A model generated the notes under the pieces. It was not told the origin of the DNA. It did no database searches and worked only from the letters and a program-made list of their open reading frames with translations. A stretch of DNA of 64,000 nt from Gammaproteobacteria bacterium (GTDB lineage: Bacteria > Pseudomonadota > Gammaproteobacteria > JAJFKO01): contig JANQRR010000003.1 in assembly GCA_028284465.1 (NCBI GenBank), positions 1 through 64,000 of the forward strand, written 5' to 3'. Below are positions 1-8,121 of the stretch, in pieces (within the stretch, counting starts at the first letter, position 1; every line of letters begins with the position of its first letter). The position numbers were made by a program, and so were the translations under genes.

Positions 1-200
1 TTGTAGGTGTGGTGCGACTAGATGACAATCGTGCTGTACTTGCAGTCAAGACAGCTAAAGGCGTACAAGTAGCTGAAGCTGGTGACAAAATCTCTAACGA
101 TCTCATGCATGGGTTGGTTCTCGAAAAGCGCACAACCAATCATCTAACATGGGATGTTGTCGAAAAGATGTTGCAAGATCGTGAAAAAGACCAGACTTAG
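1..200 (+). CDS. 3' end of an unknown gene
   Basis: The reading frame is open from the left edge of the window and stops at 200, so only the last 65 or so residues are seen. The visible part is a small mixed alpha/beta-looking segment followed by a charged tail. I do not recognise it. An internal GTG at 9 could start a 63-residue protein, but the frame continues upstream, so a truncated gene is more likely. It lies three small genes upstream of the DNA polymerase. Confidence 0.6.
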   Translation, partial: VGVVRLDDNRAVLAVKTAKGVQVAEAGDKISNDLMHGLVLEKRTTNHLTWDVVEKMLQDREKDQT

Positions 201-387
201 CATACTCCTGTTTAATTTGTGTTTCACAAAAGTACATTTTCTTGCGTACGAAAATCTTAGTATGGAAGTTGTGCGATCTTTTGGTTGGACAATTTATGAT
301 GATGCGGATGAATCAAATTACGATGGAGTTGTGCGCAGCATATCTGAAAAATTAAAAGAGGAACTAGATGAGGAACATATTATCTAA
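154..387 (+). CDS. EF-tail-like small protein
   Basis: Short unknown protein. The start is uncertain: ATG 154 overlaps the upstream gene by 47 bases, TTG 217 and ATG 262 are alternatives, and none has a good ribosome site. The C-terminus reads VVRSISEKLKEELDEEHII, which fits the hydrophobic-x-x-x-Leu-x-x-Glu-hydrophobic pattern shared by many small proteins in this window. Confidence 0.5.
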   Translation: MLSKRCCKIVKKTRLSILLFNLCFTKVHFLAYENLSMEVVRSFGWTIYDDADESNYDGVVRSISEKLKEELDEEHII

Positions 388-484
388 TATACTAGCAGCT
401 GTTGGTTTATTGACCATCGTGTTTCTTGGTGTGGCTTGGTTGGTTATTACTATTGTGGATTACTGTTATCATGGATGTGCGTAA
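368..484 (+). CDS. 38-residue single-span membrane microprotein
   Basis: ATG 368 lies inside the end of the upstream gene, and the product has 38 residues. Residues about 8-30 are continuous Leu/Val/Ile/Ala/Gly, a single membrane span, followed by a short tail with two Cys. It overlaps the genes on both sides, which supports translation by coupling. Function unknown; it is too short for reliable family assignment. Confidence 0.5.
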   Translation: MRNILSNILAAVGLLTIVFLGVAWLVITIVDYCYHGCA

Positions 485-662
485 TAGAATTTATAATTTG
501 GCTTATGGGTATGTAACAGAGTCTTGTGAACAAAGGCATTTTCCGGGTCCATCTTGGTCATATATAATTCAACATATATTGGGCGAAGTTCCTAGATCAG
601 AGATTAGAGAACATATACGCGAATCTTTGGTGGTAGATTTAAATGAAACACTCTATCGATGA
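471..662 (+). CDS. EF-tail-like small protein
   Basis: A 63-residue protein starting at ATG 471 inside the upstream microprotein gene. It has a Tyr-rich N-terminal half, and its C-terminus (IREHIRESLVVDLNETLYR) follows the dispersed small-protein pattern. The next gene starts at 643 inside its 3' end. Confidence 0.55.
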   Translation: MDVRNRIYNLAYGYVTESCEQRHFPGPSWSYIIQHILGEVPRSEIREHIRESLVVDLNETLYR

Positions 663-813
663 TGAAATGATTAATCCTGTTTACGATGCAGTAACAAAAA
701 ACATTAATTTTTTTGTTGTTGATCTTCATGTAATGCGAGACATTCGATTTGAATTGTATATTGGCTTACGAGATGATACAATAGTTGGTTTATTGATAGC
801 GGAGTTTGAGTGA
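643..813 (+). CDS. EF-tail small protein upstream of DNA polymerase
   Basis: A 56-residue protein ending TIVGLLIAEFE, a clear EF-tail. Its stop overlaps the GTG start of the DNA polymerase gene (GTGA), and the codons for Ala-Glu (GCGGAG) supply the polymerase ribosome site. That makes it likely that this gene is translated and coupled to the polymerase. Function unknown. Confidence 0.6.
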   Translation: MKHSIDDEMINPVYDAVTKNINFFVVDLHVMRDIRFELYIGLRDDTIVGLLIAEFE

Positions 814-3266
814 ACGAATTTTATACTAATGTTGCCAAACGTGGTAACAAAATGTTGGTCCGTGGTTATCGTGATGGCAAAAGATTTTCTGGTCGTGTAC
901 CATTCTCTCCTACACTTTACCTACCCACAAAAGAAGACACAAAATACAAAACGATACATGGTGATCCTGTAGCGCCGAAAAAATTCGCTAACAATGGCGA
1001 TATGTGGGAATTCGTCAGAAAGTATCGAGACGTAGAAAACTTCAATTACTATGGGATGGAAGATCCCATTTACCAGTTTATTCACGAACAATTTCCAAAC
1101 ATAAAACATGATCCAAAGAAGATCAGAGTTTGTTTCCTAGACATTGAAGTTGATTCGACTGGTGGCTATCCAAACATGGATACAGCCGATAAAGAAATCA
1201 CCGCAATCACAATGATGTATGACAAGATTACAATAGCGTTTGGCTATGGTGATTTTGATGTGCCTGACGAATCCATCAAATATATTAAGTGTGCTGATGA
1301 GTTTGATCTCGTCAAAAAGTTTCTGAAGCTATGGGAATCTAGCGTCTATTGTCCTGACGTTGTCACTGGATGGAACATTGAATTCTTTGATATCCCTTAC
1401 TTATACACGCGCATAGCGCGCCTGTTTGACGTTGCTACAGCCAAGCGTATGTCGCCATGGGGAATGTTCAACGAACGCACGCTAACAATGTTTGGGCGCG
1501 ATCATAAGGCTTACTATCCAGTTGGTATAGCTGTTCTCGATTACATCAACATGTACAAGAAATTCGTAGCTGTTTTGAAGCCACAGGAAAGCTACAAATT
1601 AGATCATATCGCGTTTGTAGAGCTTGGTGAAAAGAAGCTCGATTACAGCGACTATGGCTCGCTACACGCGTTGGCTTCCGAGAACCATCAAATGTTCATG
1701 GAATACAATGTAAGAGATTGTGAGCTTGTAAAACGCATTGACGATAAGCTTAAGCTGCTAGATCTGGTGTACACAATTGCATACTCATCTGGCGTAAATT
1801 TTGAAGCATCGCTTGGGACCGTGCAACAATGGGATGTGGCGATCTATCGTTACCTCATGGATCAATGCATAGTGATACCCAAGAAAGTGCGCAATGAAGC
1901 CGACAGAAAACCAGTTGGTGCATTTGTTAAGGAACCAATACCAGGATTGTATAATTGGGTGGTGAGCTTTGATTTGACGAGTCTGTATCCACACATAATT
2001 ATGCAGTACAATATTGGTCCTGATACATTCCACAAGCAAGCCACTAAAGATTTTACAATAGAAGAATTAATTGAAAATAAGCATAAAGATAACATTGAAG
2101 ACGGTTATTCATTTGCTGCCAATTCTTGCTTGTACGACAATTCAAAAGTTTCCTTTCTTTCTCAGTTAATGAAGCAACTATTCTTAGAACGCAAAAGCGT
2201 CAAGAGAGAAATGCTTGATCTTGAGCAGCGTCGAGCTGATGGAGAAAATGGATTGGATGGTGAAATTGATCGACTAGATACTTTGCAATACGCAATTAAG
2301 GTACGCTTGAACAGTGCTTATGGTGCGCTTGGGAATCAGCATTTCAGGTGGTACGATATTAAATATGCAGAAAGCATAACTAAGTCTGGTCAGTTATCCA
2401 TTAAGTGGATTGCAACAATCATTAATAAATTTCTGAATAATAAATTTGATACTAATAAAGATTACGTAATCTATATTGATACTGATTCTGTTTATGTTGA
2501 CATGAGCCAAATTGCTCATGATGCTGATAAGTTAGCAGAATTTTCTGACGGTATTATGCAGAAACTAATTAATGCTGCATACGAAAAACTTGCCAAGCAA
2601 ATGAATGCTAAAGAGCAAGCAATGTTCATGGATCGTGAAGTTATCGTTGATCGTATTGTTTTCAAGGGTAAGAAACGATACATGATGAATATGTTGTACA
2701 ATGAGGATGTTAAGTACAATGAACCTAAAACTAAAATTAAGGGAATTGATTCGGTTAGAAGTTCAACCCCATCCGCCTGTCGAGATGCTATTAAGACGGC
2801 AGTTAATATCATCCTTCAGCAATCAGAAGATGAACTCCACAAATTCGTTGGTAATTTTAAGAACGCATATTTACAACAAGACCTTGCTGACATTGCAAGA
2901 AACTCTTCAGTCAACGGATTAGACAAATATTCTGACAAAGATGCAATTTATGCTCCAAAGACCCCTATCTATGTTCGCGGGGCTTTGCTATACAATCATC
3001 ACTTAAAGGCGCAAGGCATTGATACCAAATACGAAAACATCTTCGATGGTGCCAAAGTCAAGTACGTCTATCTGAAAATGCCCAATCCAATTGGCGAAAA
3101 TGTGATATCCTGGGATGGCAAGTTGCCGACTGAATTCCAGTTAGAGGATTACATCGACTATGATACTCAGTTCAGAAAGACCTTTCTCGATCCTATCGAA
3201 GAAATTCTCAATGTTATTGGGTGGTCTAGTGAGCCACGCCATAGCATGGATGGGTTTTGGGAATAG
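810..3266 (+). CDS. 43: Family B DNA polymerase (T4 gp43 type)
   Basis: Replicative DNA polymerase with 3'-5' proofreading, the catalytic core of a T4-type replisome. Of its 818 residues, the N-terminal part carries the exonuclease motif FLDIEVDS near residue 109 and a second one (GWNIEFFDIPYL) further on. The polymerase half shows motif A (FDLTSLYPHII), motif B (KVRLNSAYGALGN) and motif C (YIDTDSVY). It is somewhat shorter than T4 gp43 (about 900 residues), with no intein and no frame break. GTG 810 is chosen because it overlaps the previous stop and has GCGGAG upstream. UvsX and gp41 follow, as expected for this phage group. Confidence 0.97.
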   Translation: MNEFYTNVAKRGNKMLVRGYRDGKRFSGRVPFSPTLYLPTKEDTKYKTIHGDPVAPKKFANNGDMWEFVRKYRDVENFNYYGMEDPIYQFIHEQFPNIKHDPKKIRVCFLDIEVDSTGGYPNMDTADKEITAITMMYDKITIAFGYGDFDVPDESIKYIKCADEFDLVKKFLKLWESSVYCPDVVTGWNIEFFDIPYLYTRIARLFDVATAKRMSPWGMFNERTLTMFGRDHKAYYPVGIAVLDYINMYKKFVAVLKPQESYKLDHIAFVELGEKKLDYSDYGSLHALASENHQMFMEYNVRDCELVKRIDDKLKLLDLVYTIAYSSGVNFEASLGTVQQWDVAIYRYLMDQCIVIPKKVRNEADRKPVGAFVKEPIPGLYNWVVSFDLTSLYPHIIMQYNIGPDTFHKQATKDFTIEELIENKHKDNIEDGYSFAANSCLYDNSKVSFLSQLMKQLFLERKSVKREMLDLEQRRADGENGLDGEIDRLDTLQYAIKVRLNSAYGALGNQHFRWYDIKYAESITKSGQLSIKWIATIINKFLNNKFDTNKDYVIYIDTDSVYVDMSQIAHDADKLAEFSDGIMQKLINAAYEKLAKQMNAKEQAMFMDREVIVDRIVFKGKKRYMMNMLYNEDVKYNEPKTKIKGIDSVRSSTPSACRDAIKTAVNIILQQSEDELHKFVGNFKNAYLQQDLADIARNSSVNGLDKYSDKDAIYAPKTPIYVRGALLYNHHLKAQGIDTKYENIFDGAKVKYVYLKMPNPIGENVISWDGKLPTEFQLEDYIDYDTQFRKTFLDPIEEILNVIGWSSEPRHSMDGFWE

Positions 3267-3279
3267 GAGAATAGAAACA

Positions 3280-3477
3280 ATGCATGTGTTTGAAGTGCGT
3301 GGCGTACGCATAGAGCGTACGAGTGCGCAATCGTTTAAGGACGAATTCACGGGCAAGGATTGGCGAGAAAAACTTGTGGAGGGGTTTGATCATATGCTGT
3401 CAATCCATAAGGAAAAACCAATGCGACCAAAAGAACGTCACGCATTTTATAAGTGGATGGCGGATGCAATCAAATGA
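3280..3477 (+). CDS. Small unknown protein after DNA polymerase
   Basis: A 65-residue protein starting at ATG 3280 behind an AGGAGAA ribosome site, 13 bases after the polymerase. It is basic, with no membrane span and no motif I recognise. The C-terminal half (PMRPKERHAFYKWMADAIK) is helical and basic. Position suggests co-expression with the replication genes; function unknown. Confidence 0.6.
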   Translation: MHVFEVRGVRIERTSAQSFKDEFTGKDWREKLVEGFDHMLSIHKEKPMRPKERHAFYKWMADAIK

Positions 3478-3611
3478 TGTGGTTAGATTGGGCATGGCGA
3501 TATGCCATAATAACAATAGCATTATGGATAGTGCGCATTGGTAAAATAATTAACATGGACATGTTATTCACTATAGTATTTCTGTGGTTCTTAATTTACT
3601 TTTTATTCTAG
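3474..3611 (+). CDS. Small two-span membrane protein
   Basis: ATG 3474 overlaps the previous stop (ATGA) and gives about 45 residues. Two hydrophobic stretches rich in Ile, Leu, Phe and Trp are separated by a short basic turn, so a small membrane hairpin is likely. No known family is recognised. Confidence 0.5.
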   Translation: MMWLDWAWRYAIITIALWIVRIGKIINMDMLFTIVFLWFLIYFLF

Positions 3612-3624
3612 AAAGGACAGTGTA

Positions 3625-3939
3625 ATGAATGATGAATCTTTGTGTCTGGAAATGACTGAAGAAGAACGAAAACAGCAGACAGCAGAAAAGAATTTAATTG
3701 GTGGTATTTACATAACAACTGCTACAACCGGAGCAACATTAACGTTGGCAGGATCTTGGACAACCACTGGTAGTTTGACTTATTGGGACGGCACGCAATA
3801 CATAGATCTAAGCCACGCTGGTAGAAATGAAACTCTACGAGAACTAGAAGAGTTTATTAATTCAAAAGTAAAATCAGTTTTTGGACTTGATAATGAAATT
3901 CTTGAATGGATTGAAACTAAGAAAAAGGAGATTGAATGA
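3625..3939 (+). CDS. Unknown 104-residue protein before uvsX
   Basis: It starts at ATG 3625 behind GAAAGGACAG and overlaps uvsX by 4 bases. The N-terminus is acidic. A central Thr/Gly-rich stretch (about residues 28-52) looks like beta strands, and the C-terminal helix is Glu/Lys-rich. The middle resembles the repetitive strands of phage tail or head decoration proteins, but this is weak. Function unknown. Confidence 0.6.
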   Translation: MNDESLCLEMTEEERKQQTAEKNLIGGIYITTATTGATLTLAGSWTTTGSLTYWDGTQYIDLSHAGRNETLRELEEFINSKVKSVFGLDNEILEWIETKKKEIE

Positions 3940-4964
3940 GCTTAAAGGAAAAGTTAATTCGAAATTCAATGATTAAAGAGACTGCTACACTTAATGATAG
4001 CAAGATCTATAATAAGAAAGATATGATCACAACTGACGTTCCCATGTTGAACGTCGCACTTAGTGGATCAATTGATGGTGGTTTGGCTCCCGGTTTGACA
4101 ATGTTGGCTGGACCATCAAAACACTTTAAATCCGGGTTTTCTCTCTTGTTGGCAAAGGCATTTCTGGACAAATACCCAGATGGTGCAATTCTGTTTTATG
4201 ACAGTGAGTTTGGCACGCCGCAAGAGTATTTTCAGCAATTCGAAATTGACATGGACAGCGTAATTCATACGCCAATCATGAATATTGAAGAGTTGAAATT
4301 TGACATCATGAAACAGCTAGAAGGGATTGAGCGTAATGATCGCGTGATGATCATTATCGATTCCATTGGTAATTTGGCTTCTAAGAAAGAAGTTGAAGAT
4401 GCTCTGGACGAAAAGTCTGTAGCTGACATGTCACGTGCCAAGCAGCTGAAATCCTTGTTCCGTATGGTAACTCCACATCTAACTAAGAAAGACATTCCCT
4501 TGGTTGCTGTGAATCATACATACAAAGAAATTGGTATGTTCCCAAAAGACATTGTTGGTGGTGGTACGGGTAGTTATTACTCGGCTGATACCATTTGGAT
4601 TTTGGGACGACAGCAAGATAAAGATGGATCTGAAATCAAAGGATATCATTTCATTATTAACGTCGAGAAATCGCGTTACGTGAAAGAGAAATCCAAAATT
4701 CCAATTTCCATCACATGGGATGGTGGCATTAATACGTGGTCTGGTTTGCTGGAAAATGCAATGGAACATGGATGTGTCATTAAACCAAAGGTTGGTTGGT
4801 ATCAGAAAAAAGATGGTGATGGTAAATCATATCGTGAGAAGCAAATTATCAATAACAAAGAATTTTGGGATGATATTTTTGCGACAACCAATTTGTCGGA
4901 ATTCTTGACAAGCAAGTACAAGATTGGAGGACGTTTTGAAAATCAAGGCGATTCAAGCAGTTGA
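3936..4964 (+). CDS. uvsX: UvsX, RecA-like recombinase
   Basis: Strand-exchange ATPase that builds filaments on single-stranded DNA and drives recombination-dependent replication in T4-type phages. It has 342 residues. The Walker A motif GPSKHFKSG lies at 59-67 with the Phe-Lys-Ser form typical of UvsX rather than RecA, and the Walker B segment (MIIIDSIGNL) lies near residue 137. It overlaps its upstream neighbour by 4 bases and the next gene begins inside its 3' end, so the three are coupled. The expected partners gp32 and gp41 are present in the window. Confidence 0.95.
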   Translation: MSLKEKLIRNSMIKETATLNDSKIYNKKDMITTDVPMLNVALSGSIDGGLAPGLTMLAGPSKHFKSGFSLLLAKAFLDKYPDGAILFYDSEFGTPQEYFQQFEIDMDSVIHTPIMNIEELKFDIMKQLEGIERNDRVMIIIDSIGNLASKKEVEDALDEKSVADMSRAKQLKSLFRMVTPHLTKKDIPLVAVNHTYKEIGMFPKDIVGGGTGSYYSADTIWILGRQQDKDGSEIKGYHFIINVEKSRYVKEKSKIPISITWDGGINTWSGLLENAMEHGCVIKPKVGWYQKKDGDGKSYREKQIINNKEFWDDIFATTNLSEFLTSKYKIGGRFENQGDSSS

Positions 4965-5676
4965 TTCGCCACTAGAAATTGTTCCTGGTGGTAAACAGCG
5001 CGAGTGGATGGATGATACAGTAGACAAGTATGCATATCGATGCTTGCCTCTACAGATAGCCAACACGCTTGGTTGGGATGTTTATGCACCGTGTGATTTT
5101 GTGGTTAATTGGAATGGTAGTGCGCACGTCAAAGATCTTCACATCAATTTTGAACGTGAAGTACATCCGTTTTGTGTGAGTAATTTTGGCCATGGTATCT
5201 TCACGATGCATACCGGCTATATATTCAAGACAGAACCAGGATGGGACATGCTGTGTACTGGACCAATTAATCAGCCAGTGGAGTTTGCATCTGCAATGAC
5301 AGGAGTGGTTGAGACTAGTTGGCTCAATTTCTCATTTACTATGAATTGGAAGCTCCACAAACCAGGAACGTATTATTGGGATAAGCGAGTACCTGTTGCT
5401 CGCTTAATTCCTATTCCACATGAATATGACGTAGAAACTGAAGTGACAAATCTTAATGATGAGTCAGAAGTTTTAGAAGAATATAAAATCTGGTGTCAAG
5501 ACCGTGATCAAATTACCAAGGACAGTGCGTTGGCACACAACCAAGAAAAAGATGTTGGTGGCGTAGAATATGCAAAGAAATCAACGCATTGGGAGAAGAA
5601 CTACTATACAGGGACAGATAAATTTGGTAACAAGATCGATGGTCACATAACAACAAGAAAATTTCCGGAGTTTTAA
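4936..5676 (+). CDS. DUF6065-type protein
   Basis: About 246 residues, found between uvsX and gp41. The start is TTG 4936, because a perfect GGAGG lies six bases upstream inside the uvsX 3' end. The sequence is rich in Trp and Tyr; the segments PGGKQREWMDD, RCLPLQIANTLGW and PGWDMLCTGP match my memory of the DUF6065 family, whose function is unknown. It overlaps gp41 by one base. Position suggests a role in DNA metabolism, but nothing in the sequence shows a catalytic site. Confidence 0.75.
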   Translation: MKIKAIQAVDSPLEIVPGGKQREWMDDTVDKYAYRCLPLQIANTLGWDVYAPCDFVVNWNGSAHVKDLHINFEREVHPFCVSNFGHGIFTMHTGYIFKTEPGWDMLCTGPINQPVEFASAMTGVVETSWLNFSFTMNWKLHKPGTYYWDKRVPVARLIPIPHEYDVETEVTNLNDESEVLEEYKIWCQDRDQITKDSALAHNQEKDVGGVEYAKKSTHWEKNYYTGTDKFGNKIDGHITTRKFPEF

Positions 5677-7046
5677 TGGAAACAAGCATACTGGCGCATT
5701 TAATACATTCAGACGAATACTCAAGAAAAGTTTTACCACACCTGAACGAAGAACTCTTTTCTGTTCCAGAAGAAAAGATGGTTTTTAAACTCGTTCAAGA
5801 ATATGTTAATAAGTATAATGCGCTACCAACAAAAGAAGTTCTGTTCATTGAATTACAGAACCGGAATGGAATTTCACAAGAAGCTTTCAATGATGCACGT
5901 GATTTGATCAGCTCACTGAAATCTGATGATAATACCAAGCTTGATTGGCTGATCGATAAAACAGAAGAATTTGTACAGGACAAGAGTTTACAAAATGCAA
6001 TTAGACGCTCTATCGGAATACTTGACTCGGACACAGAACTCACGAAATCGGCAATTCCCAAGCTCCTACAGGACGCTCTTCAGATCTCCTTCAATACAGC
6101 AATCGGACACGACTTCATCCAAGACGCCACAAGCAGATATGATTCATACCACAAGCAAGAAAAACGAATCAGATTCAATCTTGACTATTTTAATAGAATC
6201 ACTGGCGGCGGTTTACCGACCAAAACGTTAAACTGTTTGATGGCGTCAACTGGCGTCGGCAAATCTTTGGCCATGTGTAGCATGGCAGCTTCTAATTTGA
6301 TGGATCAGAAAAATGTTTTGTACATCACTTTGGAAATGGCAGAAGAGAGAATTGCGCAGCGCATTGATGCTAATCTACTAGATACTAATATATCAACATT
6401 AACTGATCTTACTAAATTAGAATATGATCAAAAGATTGCTGAGCTGAAGACCAGCACAAAAGGTAAGTTGATCGTCAAGGAATATCCAACAGCAACAGCT
6501 GGTGTTAATCACTTCAGACATTTGTTGGAAGAATTGAAGATTAAAAAGAATTTTGTTCCTGACATAATTTATGTTGATTACTTAAATTTGTGCATCTCAT
6601 CACGCATTAAGATGGGCGCTGGTGCTAACAGTTATACGTACATCAAAGCTATTGCTGAAGAATTGCGTGGTTTAGCAGTTGAGTTTGAGTTGCCGATTGT
6701 GACGGCTACACAAGCCAACAGAGGCGCAATGAATTCTAGTGACATGGATATGACCAACACGTCGGATTCGATTGGTCTGCCAATGACTGTGGATTTTATG
6801 GCTGCATTGATCTCGACTGAAGAGTTAGAAGAAACTAATCAGATCATGGTGAAGCAACTTAAGAATCGGTACAGTGATCCTGGCTTGTATCGTCGCTTCA
6901 CAGTAGGTGTGGATAAGTCCAAGATGCGACTGTATGACGTGGATAATCAAGATGATGCGGCAGATGTACCAGTGATGGATACGACTGATTTTGGTGAAAG
7001 ATTGTTTGATGAGAAGGATTTGATGTTCAAAGGATTTGATGACTAG
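5676..7046 (+). CDS. 41: Replicative DNA helicase (T4 gp41, DnaB family)
   Basis: Hexameric 5'-3' helicase that opens the fork ahead of gp43 and works with the gp61 primase (13.7 kb). Of its 456 residues, 1-150 form the helical N-terminal domain. The RecA-like core begins near 175 with the GGGLPTKTLN entry motif, followed by Walker A (STGVGKS, about 191-197). The segment DIIYVDYLNL is Walker B, and VTATQANRGAM is the DnaB H3/H4 region. ATG 5676 overlaps the previous stop. Confidence 0.95.
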   Translation: METSILAHLIHSDEYSRKVLPHLNEELFSVPEEKMVFKLVQEYVNKYNALPTKEVLFIELQNRNGISQEAFNDARDLISSLKSDDNTKLDWLIDKTEEFVQDKSLQNAIRRSIGILDSDTELTKSAIPKLLQDALQISFNTAIGHDFIQDATSRYDSYHKQEKRIRFNLDYFNRITGGGLPTKTLNCLMASTGVGKSLAMCSMAASNLMDQKNVLYITLEMAEERIAQRIDANLLDTNISTLTDLTKLEYDQKIAELKTSTKGKLIVKEYPTATAGVNHFRHLLEELKIKKNFVPDIIYVDYLNLCISSRIKMGAGANSYTYIKAIAEELRGLAVEFELPIVTATQANRGAMNSSDMDMTNTSDSIGLPMTVDFMAALISTEELEETNQIMVKQLKNRYSDPGLYRRFTVGVDKSKMRLYDVDNQDDAADVPVMDTTDFGERLFDEKDLMFKGFDD

Positions 7047-7059
7047 AGAGGTATTGTCA

Positions 7060-7242
7060 ATGAAGAATTTTTTTGGTATGGGGGTGACTGTACTATTGAT
7101 CATGGGCGCTACGTTGTTCGGCGGCTACATGGTTCATGAGAAGATCTTGCAAAGTGAGTTGAGGTTCAAGAAACTGGAAACTTACATTCAGTGCGTGAAG
7201 CTCAACGAGAAAGAGAAGTGTGAGTTTATCTTAAATGGCTGA
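7060..7242 (+). CDS. Small single-span membrane protein
   Basis: A 60-residue protein starting at ATG 7060 behind AGAGGT. One hydrophobic span lies at about residues 5-25, then a charged helical tail containing two Cys. Type II orientation is likely (short positive N-terminus). Function unknown. Confidence 0.55.
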   Translation: MKNFFGMGVTVLLIMGATLFGGYMVHEKILQSELRFKKLETYIQCVKLNEKEKCEFILNG

Positions 7243-7414
7243 GAAAGCAATAAAAGAACGAGTTAAATATGATTGTCTTCAGACATATCAAATGACTCGT
7301 TATGGTTATATGATCGATACTCATAAAGATCCTTATGAAAAGTTGGCTAACGGATTTGAAGAATTGAGCACTCAAATAAACGAAGCGTTAGAATGGTTGT
7401 TTGAAAATGGATAA
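7235..7414 (+). CDS. Small protein, first copy of a tandem pair
   Basis: A 59-residue protein starting at ATG 7235 inside the previous 3' end. It shares TYQMTRYGYMIDTHKDPYEK with the next gene (TYDMTKYGSMIERDKDPYEK), so the two arose by tandem duplication. Function unknown; it is soluble and charged. Confidence 0.6.
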   Translation: MAEKAIKERVKYDCLQTYQMTRYGYMIDTHKDPYEKLANGFEELSTQINEALEWLFENG

Positions 7415-7583
7415 TCAATTAAAACATAAAATCTTTCGTGAACATTTGGAAACATATGATATGACTAAGTATGGTTCTATGATTGAAAGGGATAAAGATC
7501 CTTACGAGAAATTTAATGTTACTAGTGGAATGACTCTTAGTCAAATTAATGATAAATTAAGAGAGGATCTTATATATGGATAA
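7407..7583 (+). CDS. Small protein, second copy of a tandem pair
   Basis: A 58-residue protein starting at ATG 7407, overlapping the first copy by 8 bases. About half of the central 20 positions are identical to that copy. The start reads ATGGATAATCAATT, and the next gene start at 7576 reads ATGGATAACCAATT, so the repeated unit includes the gene boundary. Confidence 0.6.
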   Translation: MDNQLKHKIFREHLETYDMTKYGSMIERDKDPYEKFNVTSGMTLSQINDKLREDLIYG

Positions 7584-7899
7584 CCAATTTGACGATTTTC
7601 CAGAAGAAATGAACATGGAATTCATAGAAGATTTTCATGAGCAAAATGCTGGATCTCGTGTTGTTCAGGATATCATGATGCTGAAAGATATCAAATCAGC
7701 AATTAGTCATGTTACTGAACATGGCATTTCATATGGCTGGGATGCTGATCTTCGTGATGGTTTGATTGATTTCTTGCTTGAAGAGCAGAAAGCCATGCAA
7801 GCTCAACTCATGGAAGACTACCATTTTGCATCAACAGGGATTGAAGATGGTGATGCATTTGGTGCATTGAATCCAGATCCTAGTAAGCGTGGGGTTTAA
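7576..7899 (+). CDS. Unknown acidic 107-residue protein
   Basis: Acidic N-terminus (FDDFPEEMNMEFIEDFHE), then a helical middle with ISHVTEHGISYGWDADLRDGL. It starts inside the previous gene with the same ATGGATAAC boundary sequence. No recognised domain. Confidence 0.65.
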   Translation: MDNQFDDFPEEMNMEFIEDFHEQNAGSRVVQDIMMLKDIKSAISHVTEHGISYGWDADLRDGLIDFLLEEQKAMQAQLMEDYHFASTGIEDGDAFGALNPDPSKRGV

Positions 7900-8084
7900 T
7901 GCAAATTAGGATTTGGATTAAGAAAGTAGGTAATAAGTTTTGCCTAATGCAAACAGATGGCAAGGCAAAGCGCAAGATTGAGGAAAGCGATAATCGATCT
8001 GTTTTGGAACAGAGAAAGAAATTCATCCTTCATGACGGTGCTTTTGAAGGCCCATTACCTACTTTCATGACAAAATCTGTATAA
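7899..8084 (+). CDS. Unknown basic 61-residue protein
   Basis: It overlaps the previous stop by one base (TAATG). Basic, with Lys-rich middle and beta-prone N-terminus (MQIRIWIKKVGNKFCLM). It is the last gene before a late promoter candidate and a change to virion-like genes. Confidence 0.55.
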   Translation: MQIRIWIKKVGNKFCLMQTDGKAKRKIEESDNRSVLEQRKKFILHDGAFEGPLPTFMTKSV

Positions 8085-8085
8085 A

Positions 8086-8093
8086 CATAAATA
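8086..8093 (+). promoter_or_regulatory. T4-type late promoter candidate CATAAATA
   Basis: CATAAATA lies 28 bases before ATG 8122. It differs by one base from the T4 late consensus TATAAATA, and exact matches to that consensus occur at 61407 and 61432. It sits between replication-type genes and virion-like genes, as a late promoter should. Confidence 0.55.
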
Positions 8094-8115
8094 CTCCTAG
8101 AATCACATCTAGGGG
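8094..8115 (+). promoter_or_regulatory. Hairpin over the ribosome site of the 8122 gene
   Basis: CTCCTAG at 8094-8100 pairs with CTAGGGG at 8109-8115 (seven pairs, one G-U), with an eight-base loop. The AGGGG ribosome site of the next gene lies in the right arm, so translation may be restrained by the fold. Confidence 0.45.
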
Positions 8116-8121
8116 TAATTC

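Noticed and set aside
810..3266. Possible intein or intron in the DNA polymerase gene
   Set aside because: The frame is continuous, motifs A, B and C are spaced normally, and the total length is slightly shorter than T4 gp43, leaving no room for an insertion.
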